Positions 34,063 through 44,471 of a stretch of DNA of 64,000 bases are shown in pieces. The stretch lies in assembly GCA_963703125.1 (NCBI GenBank), contig OY969790.1, positions 558,001 through 622,000 of the forward strand, in the 5' to 3' direction. Below the pieces are notes generated by a model. It made no database searches. It was not told where the DNA came from and worked only from the letters and a program-made list of their open reading frames with translations. Each line of letters starts with the position of its first letter. The first letter of the stretch is position 1. This DNA is from MFD04716-140 sp963703125 (GTDB lineage: Bacteria; Bacteroidota; Bacteroidia; Flavobacteriales; Flavobacteriaceae). Made by a program: the position numbers and the translations under genes.

Positions 34063-34782
34063 TTATATTTTGGTACAAACCACTTGATTATTGAATTCTA
34101 AACTGACAACTGCGAAATTCTCCAAAGTTTTATCTTTATTGGCCTTTGCATAAAAGGCTTTAAAATTGTTGAACTTCTCTTCCAAATTATCCACGCCACC
34201 CAAATTGACTACGAATTGTTCCATTCTAAACTTCAACTGATAATTTTTCTCATCCTGCACATGGATTCCAATCACATTCTTGCGAAGAAAATTATCTGTA
34301 TTGATGTATTTCAAAATTTCATAAATGTCTTCAAGACTCTTACCTGTAACATTACCGGTAATAATTGGCACTCTGGCAGAATGGCTTATGGACAACGGCA
34401 TGCGTTTTCCTTCATCATCCAGATAAAATTTTGAACTCCCTTCAATTCTTCCGATTGGTTTTCGCTGCACGATTTTCGACGTAAGCTCACCATTGATAGT
34501 AAGATAAACTTGGGCTTCTTTTACCATTTCATTGGCCTCGATGACCTTTTCCATAGTATTCAAAACTAATTTTTCTTTAGGGACATTTGTGAGTGGCCCA
34601 TAATTTTGTATTAACAATTTATTAACCATGTCCTCTGAAATGTAAAGGTTCTGATCCCCAATGAATTGTATCTTCATGCCGTTCACATTACGCAATGTGC
34701 TACGATGGTTCGAAAATGAATAGAGCCCCACTATTATTATTAATAGGGCGAAAAATTTTAGATAGTTCCAGTTAATTCGCAT
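34063..34782 (-). CDS. ftsQ: Cell division protein FtsQ/DivIB
   Basis: The 239-residue bitopic protein has a short cytoplasmic N-terminus, one membrane helix (LKFFALLIIIVGLYSF), and a periplasmic POTRA-type domain beginning near MKIQFIGDQNLYISEDMVN. Sequence conservation of FtsQ is low, so the call depends on topology, on EAQVYLTINGELTSKIVQRKPIGRI (typical of FtsQ), and on position between murC and ftsA. It overlaps murC by 11 bases. FtsQ scaffolds the FtsL/FtsI part of the divisome. Confidence 0.9.
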   Translation of the reverse strand: MRINWNYLKFFALLIIIVGLYSFSNHRSTLRNVNGMKIQFIGDQNLYISEDMVNKLLIQNYGPLTNVPKEKLVLNTMEKVIEANEMVKEAQVYLTINGELTSKIVQRKPIGRIEGSSKFYLDDEGKRMPLSISHSARVPIITGNVTGKSLEDIYEILKYINTDNFLRKNVIGIHVQDEKNYQLKFRMEQFVVNLGGVDNLEEKFNNFKAFYAKANKDKTLENFAVVSLEFNNQVVCTKI

Positions 34783-36124
34783 AATTAAGTTCTCTTTTTA
34801 TTTTTGATACTTCCAATCCTATATCCCCAGCACCCAAGGTCACGAGAATTTCAGGATTTTGACTCTTTATTTCGTGTACCAAGTCCGTTTTGGCAACTAA
34901 TTTTTTGTTGGTATTTTCAATTTTATCAAGCAACCATTGTGAAGTGATACCGGGCATTGGTTTTTCTCTTGCCGGATATATATCCAACAATAAAATACTG
35001 TCGAATTTTGCCAAGCTTGCAGCAAAATCATCGGCGAAATCGCTGGTCCTGGAAAATAGATGCGGTTGAAAAACCACCAATACCTTTTTATTCGGATGCA
35101 TTTCGCTGATGGCGTCATACACTGCATTGATTTCAGTTGGGTGATGCGCATAATCATCAATAAAAATAAAGTCGTCCTCTTTGATCTTGTACGAAAATCG
35201 GCGCTGAACACCTTTAAATGTCTCCAATGCTGCGGCCAGTTCATTTGCTGGTTTGCCGGACTCCAATGCCATTGCGAATGCTACCAGTCCATTTAGCAAA
35301 TTATGTCTTCCCGGCTTGTTGAATTTAACCCCCGATAGGGTTGTTTCGGGGGTTCCCAAATCAAAAATGTAGGTGCCATGTTCTATTCTCAGATTTCTGA
35401 TACAATAATCAGAATCATCCTCTATACCGTATGTAAACCCTTCCAAAGGGAGACCATTTCTAACAAATAACCTGCCTCCCTGCTTCAATCTGCCCGCAAA
35501 TTCCCTAAAGGAGTCTTGAAGGGCCCCATGATCCCCATAAATATCCAAATGATCGGCATCCATAGATGTAATACAGGCCACATTTGGGAACAATCTTAAG
35601 AAAGAGCGGTCAAACTCATCGGCTTCCACTACGGAATACTCATTTCCTTGAAACAAAAAATTACTATTGAAATCTTCGGAAATACCCCCTAAAAATGCCG
35701 TAAACGAGGTTCCCGTTTCTTTAAGAAGATGGGCCAAAATACAGGACGTAGTAGTTTTACCATGTGTACCAGCCACTGCAAAACAGAAAGTGTCTTTGGT
35801 AATCAATCCCAAAACTTCTGATCGTTTCTTTAAATCGAAGCCATTTTCCAGAAAATAAAGATATTCCGAATGTTCTTTAGGTACCGCCGGAGTATAAACT
35901 ATCAAAGTATTTTCGATACTCAAAAAGCTGGACGGTATCATGGACACGTTGTCATCATAATGAATATCGATCCCCAAATCTGTCAATTCAATGGTCAAAG
36001 GCGTTTCCGTCTTATCGTAACCGGCGACATTTTTATTTAGGAACTTAAAATACCTGGCCAAGGCTGACATGCCTATGCCTCCAATACCAATGAAATAAAC
36101 GTTATGTATCTTCCTAAGTTCCAT
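34772..36124 (-). CDS. murC: UDP-N-acetylmuramate--L-alanine ligase
   Basis: This 450-residue ATP-dependent ligase adds L-Ala to UDP-MurNAc, the first amino acid of the peptidoglycan stem. The Rossmann N-domain begins with VYFIGIGGIGMSALARY, the ATP P-loop is AGTHGKTTTSCILA, VEADEFDRSFL carries the metal-binding residues, and FIDDYAHHPTEI is the MurC signature. It overlaps murG upstream (1 base) and ftsQ downstream (11 bases), a sign of tight translational coupling. No domain fusion. Confidence 0.97.
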   Translation of the reverse strand: MELRKIHNVYFIGIGGIGMSALARYFKFLNKNVAGYDKTETPLTIELTDLGIDIHYDDNVSMIPSSFLSIENTLIVYTPAVPKEHSEYLYFLENGFDLKKRSEVLGLITKDTFCFAVAGTHGKTTTSCILAHLLKETGTSFTAFLGGISEDFNSNFLFQGNEYSVVEADEFDRSFLRLFPNVACITSMDADHLDIYGDHGALQDSFREFAGRLKQGGRLFVRNGLPLEGFTYGIEDDSDYCIRNLRIEHGTYIFDLGTPETTLSGVKFNKPGRHNLLNGLVAFAMALESGKPANELAAALETFKGVQRRFSYKIKEDDFIFIDDYAHHPTEINAVYDAISEMHPNKKVLVVFQPHLFSRTSDFADDFAASLAKFDSILLLDIYPAREKPMPGITSQWLLDKIENTNKKLVAKTDLVHEIKSQNPEILVTLGAGDIGLEVSKIKRELNYAN

Positions 36125-37215
36125 TATTTCATTAACAGTTTTTCAATCTCATCCACAATATCCTTGGTGGCGTTGGGAAGTGCCAACTTTTTAATATTCT
36201 TGCTTAACATTGATTGCTTTTCCTTGGATCGATGTAAATCCAAATACACAGATTCAAATTCAGCATCCAAATTCTTTTCGACGATCATTAAAGCTGCACT
36301 TTCGCGCACTAAAGACGTCGCATTTTTCGTCTGGTGATCTTCTGCAACATTGGGCGATGGAATAAAAATTACGGGTTTACCAACGATACATAATTCAGAG
36401 ACCGATCCTGCACCAGCCCTTGATAGAATAGTATTCGCAGCAGCGTAGGCGTAGTCCATTCTGTTTAGAAAGTCGAGTACACTTACACGCTCCGAATCAT
36501 ATTTTTTGTATTCCTCCAAATAAAACTTACCGCATTGCCAAATAATTTGAATGTCCAAACTTTTCAGCCAACCAAGCTTCTGCTCTATCAATTGGTTTAT
36601 TCGTCTAGCCCCAAGACTTCCCCCAAGTACCAATAAAACGGGTTTATCAGCCTCAAATCCGAAGAAAGTTAAAGCCTCTTTGTTATTCCCCTCGATGGTT
36701 ACCAGATCACTACGTACCGGATTTCCCGTCTTTACAATTTTAGCAGCTGGAAAGAATTTCTCCATGCCATCGTATGCAACACAAATCTTGGCAGCCTTGT
36801 TCTTCAATAGTTTATTGGTTATACCTGCAAATGAATTTTGTTCCTGCAAAACACACGGAATACCACGACCGGAGGCTACCCTCAATAAAGGGCCGCTGGC
36901 GAAACCGCCCGTGCCTATTACGGCATGTGGCTTGAAACGAGATACTATTTTGCCAGATTTAATCAAACTACCAATTACTTTAAAGGGAAACATTAAATTT
37001 TTAAGGGTAAGTTTCCTTTGCAACCCCGTTATCCATAATCCTTCAATTTTGTACCCTGCCTGTGGTACTTTTTCCATTTCCATTCGGCCTTTTGCGCCCA
37101 CAAATAGAAATTCTGCCTTGGGATATCTCCTTTTCAACTCATTTGCTATGGCAATGGCCGGATATATATGGCCGCCAGTGCCCCCGCCAGAAAGTATGAA
37201 CCTATAGTTGCCCAC
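36124..37215 (-). CDS. murG: UDP-GlcNAc:lipid I N-acetylglucosaminyltransferase
   Basis: The 363-residue GT-B glycosyltransferase converts lipid I to lipid II on the inner leaflet. The glycine-rich loop ILSGGGTGGHIYPAIAIA and the second loop LLVLGGSLGARRIN are present, with donor-site motif SRAGAGSVSELCIVGKP. The start codon is GTG at 37215, inside the end of ftsW (14-base overlap), aligned with family N-termini beginning just before YRFILSGGG. It ends in a one-base overlap with murC. Confidence 0.97.
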   Translation of the reverse strand: MGNYRFILSGGGTGGHIYPAIAIANELKRRYPKAEFLFVGAKGRMEMEKVPQAGYKIEGLWITGLQRKLTLKNLMFPFKVIGSLIKSGKIVSRFKPHAVIGTGGFASGPLLRVASGRGIPCVLQEQNSFAGITNKLLKNKAAKICVAYDGMEKFFPAAKIVKTGNPVRSDLVTIEGNNKEALTFFGFEADKPVLLVLGGSLGARRINQLIEQKLGWLKSLDIQIIWQCGKFYLEEYKKYDSERVSVLDFLNRMDYAYAAANTILSRAGAGSVSELCIVGKPVIFIPSPNVAEDHQTKNATSLVRESAALMIVEKNLDAEFESVYLDLHRSKEKQSMLSKNIKKLALPNATKDIVDEIEKLLMK

Positions 37216-38398
37216 TCAATACCTCTAAAGGGTTCGTACTATCCAAATCAATCGACTCCTTGTCACTTACTGTTTTATTGCTCACACTCAGAACGATTCC
37301 TATTGCCAAACAAGTCATCCAGGCCGATGTTCCTCCACTACTGATAAGAGGCAGGTTCTGCCCTGTCACCGGAAAAAGCTCTACGGCCACCGCCATGTTC
37401 ACCAGTGCCTGAAATACAATTGGCAACCCAACCCCGAGTGCCAAAAGTTTGCCGAAAATGGTTCCACTTGCATTTGCAATGACCACAATCCTGAATAACA
37501 AAAACATATAAAAAAGCATAAGGGCAAACCCTCCAATCAGGCCATATTCTTCAACGATTATGGCATAAATAAAATCGGAAGAACTCTGCGGGAGAAAATT
37601 CTTCTGTATACTTTTTCCGGCACCTTTACCAGTTATACCACCTGTGGCAATGGCAATTTTGGCCTTTTCAATTTGATAATCGGCCTCGGTATCCCCTTCC
37701 TCCCAAAAATTATCGATCCTGCTCATCCAAGTATCTACCCTGTTCGGAAACAGGTCGGGCAAGGCCTTGGCAGTTAAAACAAAAAGTGTGAGACCCAGTA
37801 TTCCTGTCCCGATAATCCCCAACAGGTATTTTATGGGGTATCCACCAAGAAAACACAGCAAAAGAACCATCGAAAACATGATGGCAGCCGTAGAAAGGTT
37901 CGCGGGCAGAACAAGAATAATTACCATGAAAACTGGTGTCCAAAGAGGTATAATACTTTCCTTAAAACCAATGGTCCTGTCCTTAATTTTCGTAAGATAT
38001 CGGGCTACATATATCATTAAGACCACTGCGGCCAAAGTAGATGGTTGAAATGGAATGCCCACCAAAGGAATCCGGATCCATCTACTGGCATTGGCACCAT
38101 CGATCGTAGTACCTTGGGCCAACGTTAACAGTAGCAATACAATGACAATTGGCATTGCTATTATCGAAAGACCTTTGAAAAAATGGGAAGGTATTCTATG
38201 TATGCCATAAATTATCCCAAAACCCAAAAACAACAAAACCCCGTGTTTTACAAGATAGCCCAGTGGAGTTCCATTGCCAACAACATAGACCAAATTACTG
38301 CTTGCACTATAAACAGGCAAAAAGGAAAATAGGCCCAAGAGAGCTACAACGGCCCAAAGTGCTTTATCTCCTTTTAGATTTTTGAACAATTCATTCAT
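37202..38398 (-). CDS. ftsW: Septal peptidoglycan polymerase FtsW (SEDS family)
   Basis: This 398-residue protein has about ten membrane segments and is the lipid II polymerase partner of FtsI. Characteristic parts are TTIDGANASRWIRIPLVGIPFQPS (the catalytic-Asp loop region differs in later loop), GKGAGKSIQKNFLPQSSSDFIYAIIVEEYG and the C-terminal VTGQNLPLISSGGTSAW. Position between murD and murG supports FtsW over RodA. The C-terminus overlaps murG by 14 bases; murD ends 3 bases before its start. Confidence 0.95.
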   Translation of the reverse strand: MNELFKNLKGDKALWAVVALLGLFSFLPVYSASSNLVYVVGNGTPLGYLVKHGVLLFLGFGIIYGIHRIPSHFFKGLSIIAMPIVIVLLLLTLAQGTTIDGANASRWIRIPLVGIPFQPSTLAAVVLMIYVARYLTKIKDRTIGFKESIIPLWTPVFMVIILVLPANLSTAAIMFSMVLLLCFLGGYPIKYLLGIIGTGILGLTLFVLTAKALPDLFPNRVDTWMSRIDNFWEEGDTEADYQIEKAKIAIATGGITGKGAGKSIQKNFLPQSSSDFIYAIIVEEYGLIGGFALMLFYMFLLFRIVVIANASGTIFGKLLALGVGLPIVFQALVNMAVAVELFPVTGQNLPLISSGGTSAWMTCLAIGIVLSVSNKTVSDKESIDLDSTNPLEVLSGQL

Positions 38399-38401
38399 TG
38401 T

Positions 38402-39736
38402 CTATAGATTTTTTACGGCAGTCTTAAATTGATTTCCCCTATCCTCATAGTTCTGAAAAAGATCAAAGCTGGCACACGCTGGCGATAACAAGACCGTATC
38501 GCCCCTTTGAGCAATTTTGTAAGCCACTTTTACAGCTTCTTCCATCGCATAGGTTTCAACCATAAGGTCAACCACATTTCTAAAAAAATCCACTATTTTG
38601 GAATTGTCAGTTCCCAAACAGATAATTGCCTTTACTTTTTCACGCACCAAGGGCATTAGCTCCCTATAATCGTTTCCTTTATCCACACCTCCAACAATCC
38701 AAACCACCGGGGTCTTCATGCTATCCAATGCGTAAAATACAGAGTTCACATTGGTTGCCTTTGAATCGTTTATATACTGTACATACTGAATTTTTAATAC
38801 TTTTTCAAGTCTGTGCGGTGCCCCTTGAAAATTCTCGATGCTTTGACGAATCGTGTCTTTTCTGATCCCAACCAATTTAGTCGCCATTGCAGCAGCCATG
38901 GTATTCTTAAGATTGTGCTTGCCTTCAAGTGCCAATGTATCAGTACTCATTTCTATGGTCTCGTTATTAGTTGTTATTCTCATTTTCTCATTTTTTAAAC
39001 AGGCTCCTTCTGCTAAATTACTTAGCAAGGAAAAGGGCATTAATTTGGACTTGATCGGGTGCTTTTCTAACCAGCTAGTGATTTCCTTGTCATCGGCATC
39101 ATAAATGAGATAATCTTCCTCATTCTGATTTTTAGTGATTCTGAATTTAGAAGCGATGTAGTTCTCAAATTTATAGTCATATCGATCCAAATGGTCCGGA
39201 GATATATTGGTCAAAATGGCAATATGTGGTTTAAACTCTTTTATACCATCCAACTGAAAACTGCTGATTTCCAATACATAGAAATCAAAATTGTTCTCGG
39301 CCACCATTTTCGCAAAACTGTCACCGATGTTCCCGGCCATTCCGACAGATTTGTCCCCCATTCTCAAAATGTGGTTGACAAGCATTGTTGTGGTAGTCTT
39401 ACCGTTACTTCCTGTAATTCCTATAATAGTTGCATCTGTATATTTTGATGCGAACTCAATTTCAGAAATTACCGGAATTCCTTTTTCAACAAGTTGTTTC
39501 ACTATGGGAGCCTTGTCCGGTATCCCGGGGCTTTTCATTACCAAATAGGCGTTTAAAATTCTCTCCTCGGAATGCTTTTCCTCCTCCCAATCAATCCCAA
39601 AATGTTCAAGAACGTTTTTATATTTTTCCTGTATTTTCCCCTTGTCGGATACAAATACTTCATATCCCTTATTCTTACCCAATATTGCGGTGCCAATTCC
39701 GCTTTCTCCACCACCCAAAATCACCAATCTCCTCAT
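38402..39736 (-). CDS. murD: UDP-MurNAc-L-alanine--D-glutamate ligase
   Basis: The 444-residue ligase adds D-Glu to the muropeptide precursor. N-terminal LVILGGGESGIGTA binds UDP, GITGSNGKTTTTMLVNH is the ATP loop, and YINDSKATNVNSVFYAL with LLSPACASFDLFQNYEDRG are the MurD signatures. It starts right after the mraY stop (1 base between) and ends 3 bases before ftsW. Confidence 0.97.
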   Translation of the reverse strand: MRRLVILGGGESGIGTAILGKNKGYEVFVSDKGKIQEKYKNVLEHFGIDWEEEKHSEERILNAYLVMKSPGIPDKAPIVKQLVEKGIPVISEIEFASKYTDATIIGITGSNGKTTTTMLVNHILRMGDKSVGMAGNIGDSFAKMVAENNFDFYVLEISSFQLDGIKEFKPHIAILTNISPDHLDRYDYKFENYIASKFRITKNQNEEDYLIYDADDKEITSWLEKHPIKSKLMPFSLLSNLAEGACLKNEKMRITTNNETIEMSTDTLALEGKHNLKNTMAAAMATKLVGIRKDTIRQSIENFQGAPHRLEKVLKIQYVQYINDSKATNVNSVFYALDSMKTPVVWIVGGVDKGNDYRELMPLVREKVKAIICLGTDNSKIVDFFRNVVDLMVETYAMEEAVKVAYKIAQRGDTVLLSPACASFDLFQNYEDRGNQFKTAVKNL

Positions 39737-39737
39737 C

Positions 39738-40958
39738 CTAACGGACCTTTAATGTCACTATCGAAACAATTGCCAAGAGAATTCCTATAATCCAGAATCG
39801 GGTTACAATCTTACTTTCATGGTACCCTTTCTTTTGATAATGGTGATGGATGGGTGCCATCAGAAAAATGCGCTTTCCTTCCCCCAATTTTTTCTTGGTG
39901 TATTTGAAATACCCTACTTGCAACATAACGGATAGTGATTCTGCAAAGAAAATTCCACATAAAACCGGAATCAAAAGTTCCTTCCGAACAATAATTGCGA
40001 TCACGGCTATTACCCCCCCAATGGTCAAACTTCCCGTATCACCCATAAAAACCTGGGCAGGATAGGCATTGTACCATAAAAACCCGATCAACGACCCTAC
40101 GAAAGCCGTAATAAATACGACCAATTCTCCTGATCCGGGGATATACATGATATCCAAGTAGTTTGAAAAAATTATATTACCCGACACAAGGGCAAAGATT
40201 CCCAAGGTGAAAACTATAATAGCCGAAGACCCCGCCGCAAGCCCATCAATACCATCTGTCAAATTTGCGCCATTTGATACGGCGGTAACTATTAAGATAA
40301 TAATGGGAATAAATATCAGCCACGCATACTCCTTGGCATTTTCGCCGAACCAAGAAATTAATGTGCTATAATCCAATTCATTGTTCTTAAAAAACGGCAC
40401 GGTAGTTTTAGTGGATTTTACCTCGGCACCCTTAACGACCTCGACTGTATATTGTTCCGTAATAATTGAAGTGTCGCCTTCTTTCATAGTTACCTCTGGA
40501 TGAAAGTAAAGCGTTGATCCAACTATCAAACCCAATCCTACTTGTCCCAATATTTTAAACCTTCCCTTAAGGCCTTGTTTATCCTTTTTAAATATTTTGA
40601 TATAATCATCAACAAAACCAATAATGCCCATCCAGACCATCGTGATTATTAAAAGAATCACATAAATATTATCCAATCGTGAAAATAAAAGTACTGGTAT
40701 CAAAGTGGACATAATGATTATCAACCCACCCATGGTTGGAGTTCCCGCCTTTTGTTGTTGCCCTTGCAGACCCAAGTCACGAATTGTTTCGCCAATTTGC
40801 TTTTTTTGAAGAAATAGAATTACCCTTTTACCATAAGTTGTAGCAATCGCCAAGGAAAATAATATGGCCATGGCAGCCCTGAAAGTGCTAAACTGAAAGA
40901 GACTCGCACCCGGTACTTGATATTGTTTTTCCAAATAGTCAAATAAGTAATACAGCAT
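39738..40958 (-). CDS. mraY: Phospho-MurNAc-pentapeptide transferase
   Basis: This 406-residue polytopic enzyme attaches the precursor to undecaprenyl phosphate, giving lipid I. Motifs: AGTPTMGGLIII, GFVDDYIKIFKKDKQGL (the catalytic DD), ANLTDGIDGLAAGSSA and APIHHHYQKKGYHES. It is longer than the E. coli protein (360) by an insert of about 45 residues near residues 155-205, with a soluble Thr/Glu/Lys-rich segment, a feature often seen in Bacteroidota MraY. Between murE (46 bases upstream) and murD. Confidence 0.97.
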   Translation of the reverse strand: MLYYLFDYLEKQYQVPGASLFQFSTFRAAMAILFSLAIATTYGKRVILFLQKKQIGETIRDLGLQGQQQKAGTPTMGGLIIIMSTLIPVLLFSRLDNIYVILLIITMVWMGIIGFVDDYIKIFKKDKQGLKGRFKILGQVGLGLIVGSTLYFHPEVTMKEGDTSIITEQYTVEVVKGAEVKSTKTTVPFFKNNELDYSTLISWFGENAKEYAWLIFIPIIILIVTAVSNGANLTDGIDGLAAGSSAIIVFTLGIFALVSGNIIFSNYLDIMYIPGSGELVVFITAFVGSLIGFLWYNAYPAQVFMGDTGSLTIGGVIAVIAIIVRKELLIPVLCGIFFAESLSVMLQVGYFKYTKKKLGEGKRIFLMAPIHHHYQKKGYHESKIVTRFWIIGILLAIVSIVTLKVR

Positions 40959-41004
40959 TTATTTAATCTTACTTCTGTTTATTCTTCCTTTATCAGCTTC
41001 AATC

Positions 41005-42468
41005 CTACTTACCCATACTGTTGAGCAGCTCCTTTACGATTTTATAATCATCAAAGTCAATTCTTTTGCCATTAGATTCTTGGTAGGTTTCATGACCTTT
41101 GCCGGCAAGCAAAATAATATCGTTGGCCACTGCCATTTGACAGGCAGTCTTTATGGCTTGTTTCCGGTTCTCGATAGCGACAATTTTCTTAATATTTTGA
41201 GCCTCTACACCGGACTCCATTTCTGAGATAATTTCACCCGGAATTTCATATCGGGGATTATCGGATGTAAATATGACCTTATTGCTCATTTCCGATGCGA
41301 TATGACCCATAACCGGACGCTTTGACCTGTCTCTATCGCCACCACACCCCACAACGGTGATGACGTTTTCATTTCCAGTTCTCAATGTGTTGATAGTATC
41401 AAGCACATTTTTTAGTGCATCCGGTGTATGGGCATAATCAACAATAGCAGTAATTTTCTCTTTGGATATATAATATTGAAATCTTCCGTCCACACTCTCC
41501 AATTCGCTCAGTAGACGTAAAATCTCTAATTTTTCAAGCCCTAGTAAGTCTGCCGTGGCATATATGGCCAACATATTGTACGCATTAAAATGACCTATTA
41601 ACTTGATCCACAGTTCATTACCATCAATTCTTAATAATTGGCCACTGAATTGGTTTTCGAGGATCTGGGCTTTATAGTCGGCATATGTCCTTAGTGCATA
41701 GGTCAATTTTCGAGCCCTGGTATTCTGCAACATTATCAATCCATTCTTGTCATCAATATTTGTGAGGGCAAATGCTTTTTTTGGAAGGTTGTCAAACAAT
41801 ACTTTTTTAGTATCCCGGTATTCCGCGAAAGTTTTATGATAGTCCAGATGATCGTGTGTAAGATTTGTAAACACCGCACCTTCAAACACAAGGCCTTCCG
41901 TTCTCTTTTGATGTATGCCGTGGGAGCTTACTTCCATAAAGCAAAACTCAACGCCTGCTTTATTCATTAAACTCAAATGACTATTGATTGTCAAAGCATC
42001 TGGCGTTGTATGCGACGTTTTGTATTCAACATCGTCGATCATTATTTTTATAGTTGAAATAAGTCCAACTTTGAAGCCCGCCTTTTTGAAAAGATGATAT
42101 AGCAAGGTACTTACAGTAGTTTTACCATTTGTTCCCGTAACCCCTACCAGCTTCAAATTCCTAGAAGGATTTTCGTAATAGTTTGATGCCATTATGGCCA
42201 ATGCCTTATTGCCATTGTCAACCTCGGCATAGGTAACGCCATTGATCATTTGTTCCGGCAAGGCTTCACAAACTATTGCCTTGGCACCTTGATTTATGGC
42301 CTTTTCTATGTACCCATGCCCATCGGTCAAAGTTCCTTTAATGGCCACGAACACATCATCCATTCCTACTTGGCGTGAATCAAAACAGACGTTGTTTACC
42401 ATAACGCTTGTTGAACCACTTACGGCGGATAGGCCAACTCCATATAATATGTCCTTCAATAACTTCAT
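41005..42468 (-). CDS. murE: UDP-MurNAc-tripeptide synthetase (meso-diaminopimelate-adding)
   Basis: The 487-residue ligase adds the third residue. GVTGTNGKTTVSTLL is the ATP loop; FTSDNPRYEIPGEI includes the DNPR motif that indicates meso-diaminopimelate rather than lysine. VDYAHTPDAL and LLAGKGHETYQE are standard. The start ATG overlaps the ftsI stop by 4 bases (ATGA). The next enzyme, MurF, is not encoded in this cluster. Confidence 0.97.
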   Translation of the reverse strand: MKLLKDILYGVGLSAVSGSTSVMVNNVCFDSRQVGMDDVFVAIKGTLTDGHGYIEKAINQGAKAIVCEALPEQMINGVTYAEVDNGNKALAIMASNYYENPSRNLKLVGVTGTNGKTTVSTLLYHLFKKAGFKVGLISTIKIMIDDVEYKTSHTTPDALTINSHLSLMNKAGVEFCFMEVSSHGIHQKRTEGLVFEGAVFTNLTHDHLDYHKTFAEYRDTKKVLFDNLPKKAFALTNIDDKNGLIMLQNTRARKLTYALRTYADYKAQILENQFSGQLLRIDGNELWIKLIGHFNAYNMLAIYATADLLGLEKLEILRLLSELESVDGRFQYYISKEKITAIVDYAHTPDALKNVLDTINTLRTGNENVITVVGCGGDRDRSKRPVMGHIASEMSNKVIFTSDNPRYEIPGEIISEMESGVEAQNIKKIVAIENRKQAIKTACQMAVANDIILLAGKGHETYQESNGKRIDFDDYKIVKELLNSMGK

Positions 42469-44471
42469 GAAAGTTCTAGAACTATTTTGTTCACTTTTTT
42501 AAGGTCGGTTCCTTTAGTAACCGATTGCTTTTTAACACGGCCATTACCTTTAACTTCGACTTTTAGACCTAAGTTTTCAAGTATTGAGATGGCGTCCATT
42601 CCGCTCATACCTTGCACATTGGGCACCTGATTGTATTTCTTTTGAGACTCCGTGTAATAATTTTGATAGGAATCTTCCAAATTACCCGCCTCTGAAATCT
42701 GCATTTCGACCTCATCAACCAACGGATTGTTCGTGTATATTTTTTGTGCAATGGATTTAAATACAGGCCCTGAAACATCCGCGCCATAATACCCTACACT
42801 CTTATCCGGTTCATGAATGACCACAATGCATGAATATTTAGGGTCATCTGCCGGAAAGTACCCCGCAAAGGTTGATATGTACTTTAATTTGTCGGGATCT
42901 TTAGCTACATAATTTTTCTGGGTAGTGCCCGTTTTGCCTGCCATTGAGAAATTGGGCGTATATAAACCATGCCCAGTGCCATGTTTTTTCTCGACCACAT
43001 CCTTCAATAACTGCTGTACCTTTTTGATGGTTTCTTTGGAGCATATGGAAGGATTGATAACCTCCTTGTCAAATTCTTGAATGGTTCGGTTCCATTCTTT
43101 CACAGCTTTTATCAACCTAGGCTTTACCATTTCACCATCATTGGCAATGGCATTATAAAAAGTGAGTGTTTGCAATGGAGTCAATGAGACCTCATATCCA
43201 TAGGCCATCTGTGCCAATGATAGTCCAGACCATCCTTTATCGCCTGGATTCCTAATAACTGGCGTTCCCTCGCCCTTTACGGGAAGCCCAAGTTCTTTGT
43301 TGAGTTCCATGTCCATAAGCCGGTTCACATACTTCTGGGGAGCATCCTTATACCCATTATGTATCATTTTGGCAAAAGCAGTATTGGAAGAAACCTCAAA
43401 GGCCTTTGCCACAGAAATTTTACCATAACCACCATTTTTTGAGTCTCTCACCCTATGTCTGTAAATTTGCCAGTATCCTTTTTCAGTATCCACAACCGTA
43501 TTGGTATCTATCACTTTGTCTTCAAGCGCGGACACCAAGCTCATCAATTTAAATGTAGACCCAGGTTCGTGCGACTCGCCAATGGCATAATTCAGACGTT
43601 CGTAGTATTTTCCGTCCGGGGTCATTCCCAAATTAGAGATTGCCTTGACTTCTCCAGTTTTGGTTTCCATTACGATCACACAACCGTGATCTGCTTTATA
43701 TTTTTCCAGTTGGCCCAACAAAGCATGGTGTGCAATATCCTGGATGTTGATATCAATGGTAGATACCACATCATAACCATCTTTTGGCTCTACTATATTG
43801 TCAAAACCTATGGGTTTCCATTGTCCTTTGGCTATCTTTTGTTTTAGCCTCTTGCCTTCAACGCCTCTTAAATACTCCCCAAAGGCCCCTTCCAATCCCA
43901 CTCTCGTGTAATATCCATTTTCATCAACTCGTTCGTAACCCACGCTGCGTTCGGCGATTTTGCCAAGGGGGTGCTCACGCACGGTTCTCTGTTCCACTAT
44001 TATTCCTCCCTTATATGGTCCCTTTTTGAATAAGGGGAATTGCTTAACGGCCATATATTCCATATAATCCAAGTCCCTTGCTATGAGCGTGTACCTGTTT
44101 TTGTTTTCTTTTGCTTTCCTGAAGAGCTGTTGGTAATGGGATGGGGTATTGCCCAAAAGATCCGATAAAGCATCGGACAAGGGCTTTAAATATTCGTTTA
44201 AATCGGCATTGGTAACGGTTACGGCGTCAAAACGAATGGTGTACTTGGAAACCGATGTTGCCAATAAACTCCCATCGTCCGAATAAAGATTACCGCGATT
44301 CGGTTCAATCGTGAACATTTTTTCAGTTCGTTTCATGGCGAGCTCCCGATATTTATCACCATCGACAAGTTGTATGCTCACCAACTTAAAAAGAACAGCG
44401 CAAGAGAACAGAAACATAAAAGCTGTTACAACATATAATCGGGTCAGTATGCTCTTGTCTGAAACGGCCAT
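42465..44471 (-). CDS. ftsI: Septal penicillin-binding protein FtsI (PBP3) with PASTA domain
   Basis: The 668-residue class B penicillin-binding protein crosslinks septal peptidoglycan. One N-terminal membrane helix (LYVVTAFMFLFSCAVLF) is followed by the dimerisation domain and the transpeptidase domain with active-site serine in PGSTFKLMS, the SSN motif in EVSSNTAF, and KTG in SMAGKTGTTQ. From about residue 613 a single PASTA domain follows (QVPNVQGMSGMDAISIL), which is typical of Bacteroidota FtsI. It overlaps ftsL upstream by one base and murE downstream by four. Confidence 0.97.
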   Translation of the reverse strand: MAVSDKSILTRLYVVTAFMFLFSCAVLFKLVSIQLVDGDKYRELAMKRTEKMFTIEPNRGNLYSDDGSLLATSVSKYTIRFDAVTVTNADLNEYLKPLSDALSDLLGNTPSHYQQLFRKAKENKNRYTLIARDLDYMEYMAVKQFPLFKKGPYKGGIIVEQRTVREHPLGKIAERSVGYERVDENGYYTRVGLEGAFGEYLRGVEGKRLKQKIAKGQWKPIGFDNIVEPKDGYDVVSTIDINIQDIAHHALLGQLEKYKADHGCVIVMETKTGEVKAISNLGMTPDGKYYERLNYAIGESHEPGSTFKLMSLVSALEDKVIDTNTVVDTEKGYWQIYRHRVRDSKNGGYGKISVAKAFEVSSNTAFAKMIHNGYKDAPQKYVNRLMDMELNKELGLPVKGEGTPVIRNPGDKGWSGLSLAQMAYGYEVSLTPLQTLTFYNAIANDGEMVKPRLIKAVKEWNRTIQEFDKEVINPSICSKETIKKVQQLLKDVVEKKHGTGHGLYTPNFSMAGKTGTTQKNYVAKDPDKLKYISTFAGYFPADDPKYSCIVVIHEPDKSVGYYGADVSGPVFKSIAQKIYTNNPLVDEVEMQISEAGNLEDSYQNYYTESQKKYNQVPNVQGMSGMDAISILENLGLKVEVKGNGRVKKQSVTKGTDLKKVNKIVLELS

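Noticed and set aside
36551..37207. 218-residue plus-strand frame
   Set aside because: Fully antisense to murG, a clearly conserved gene; coding pattern is the shadow of murG.
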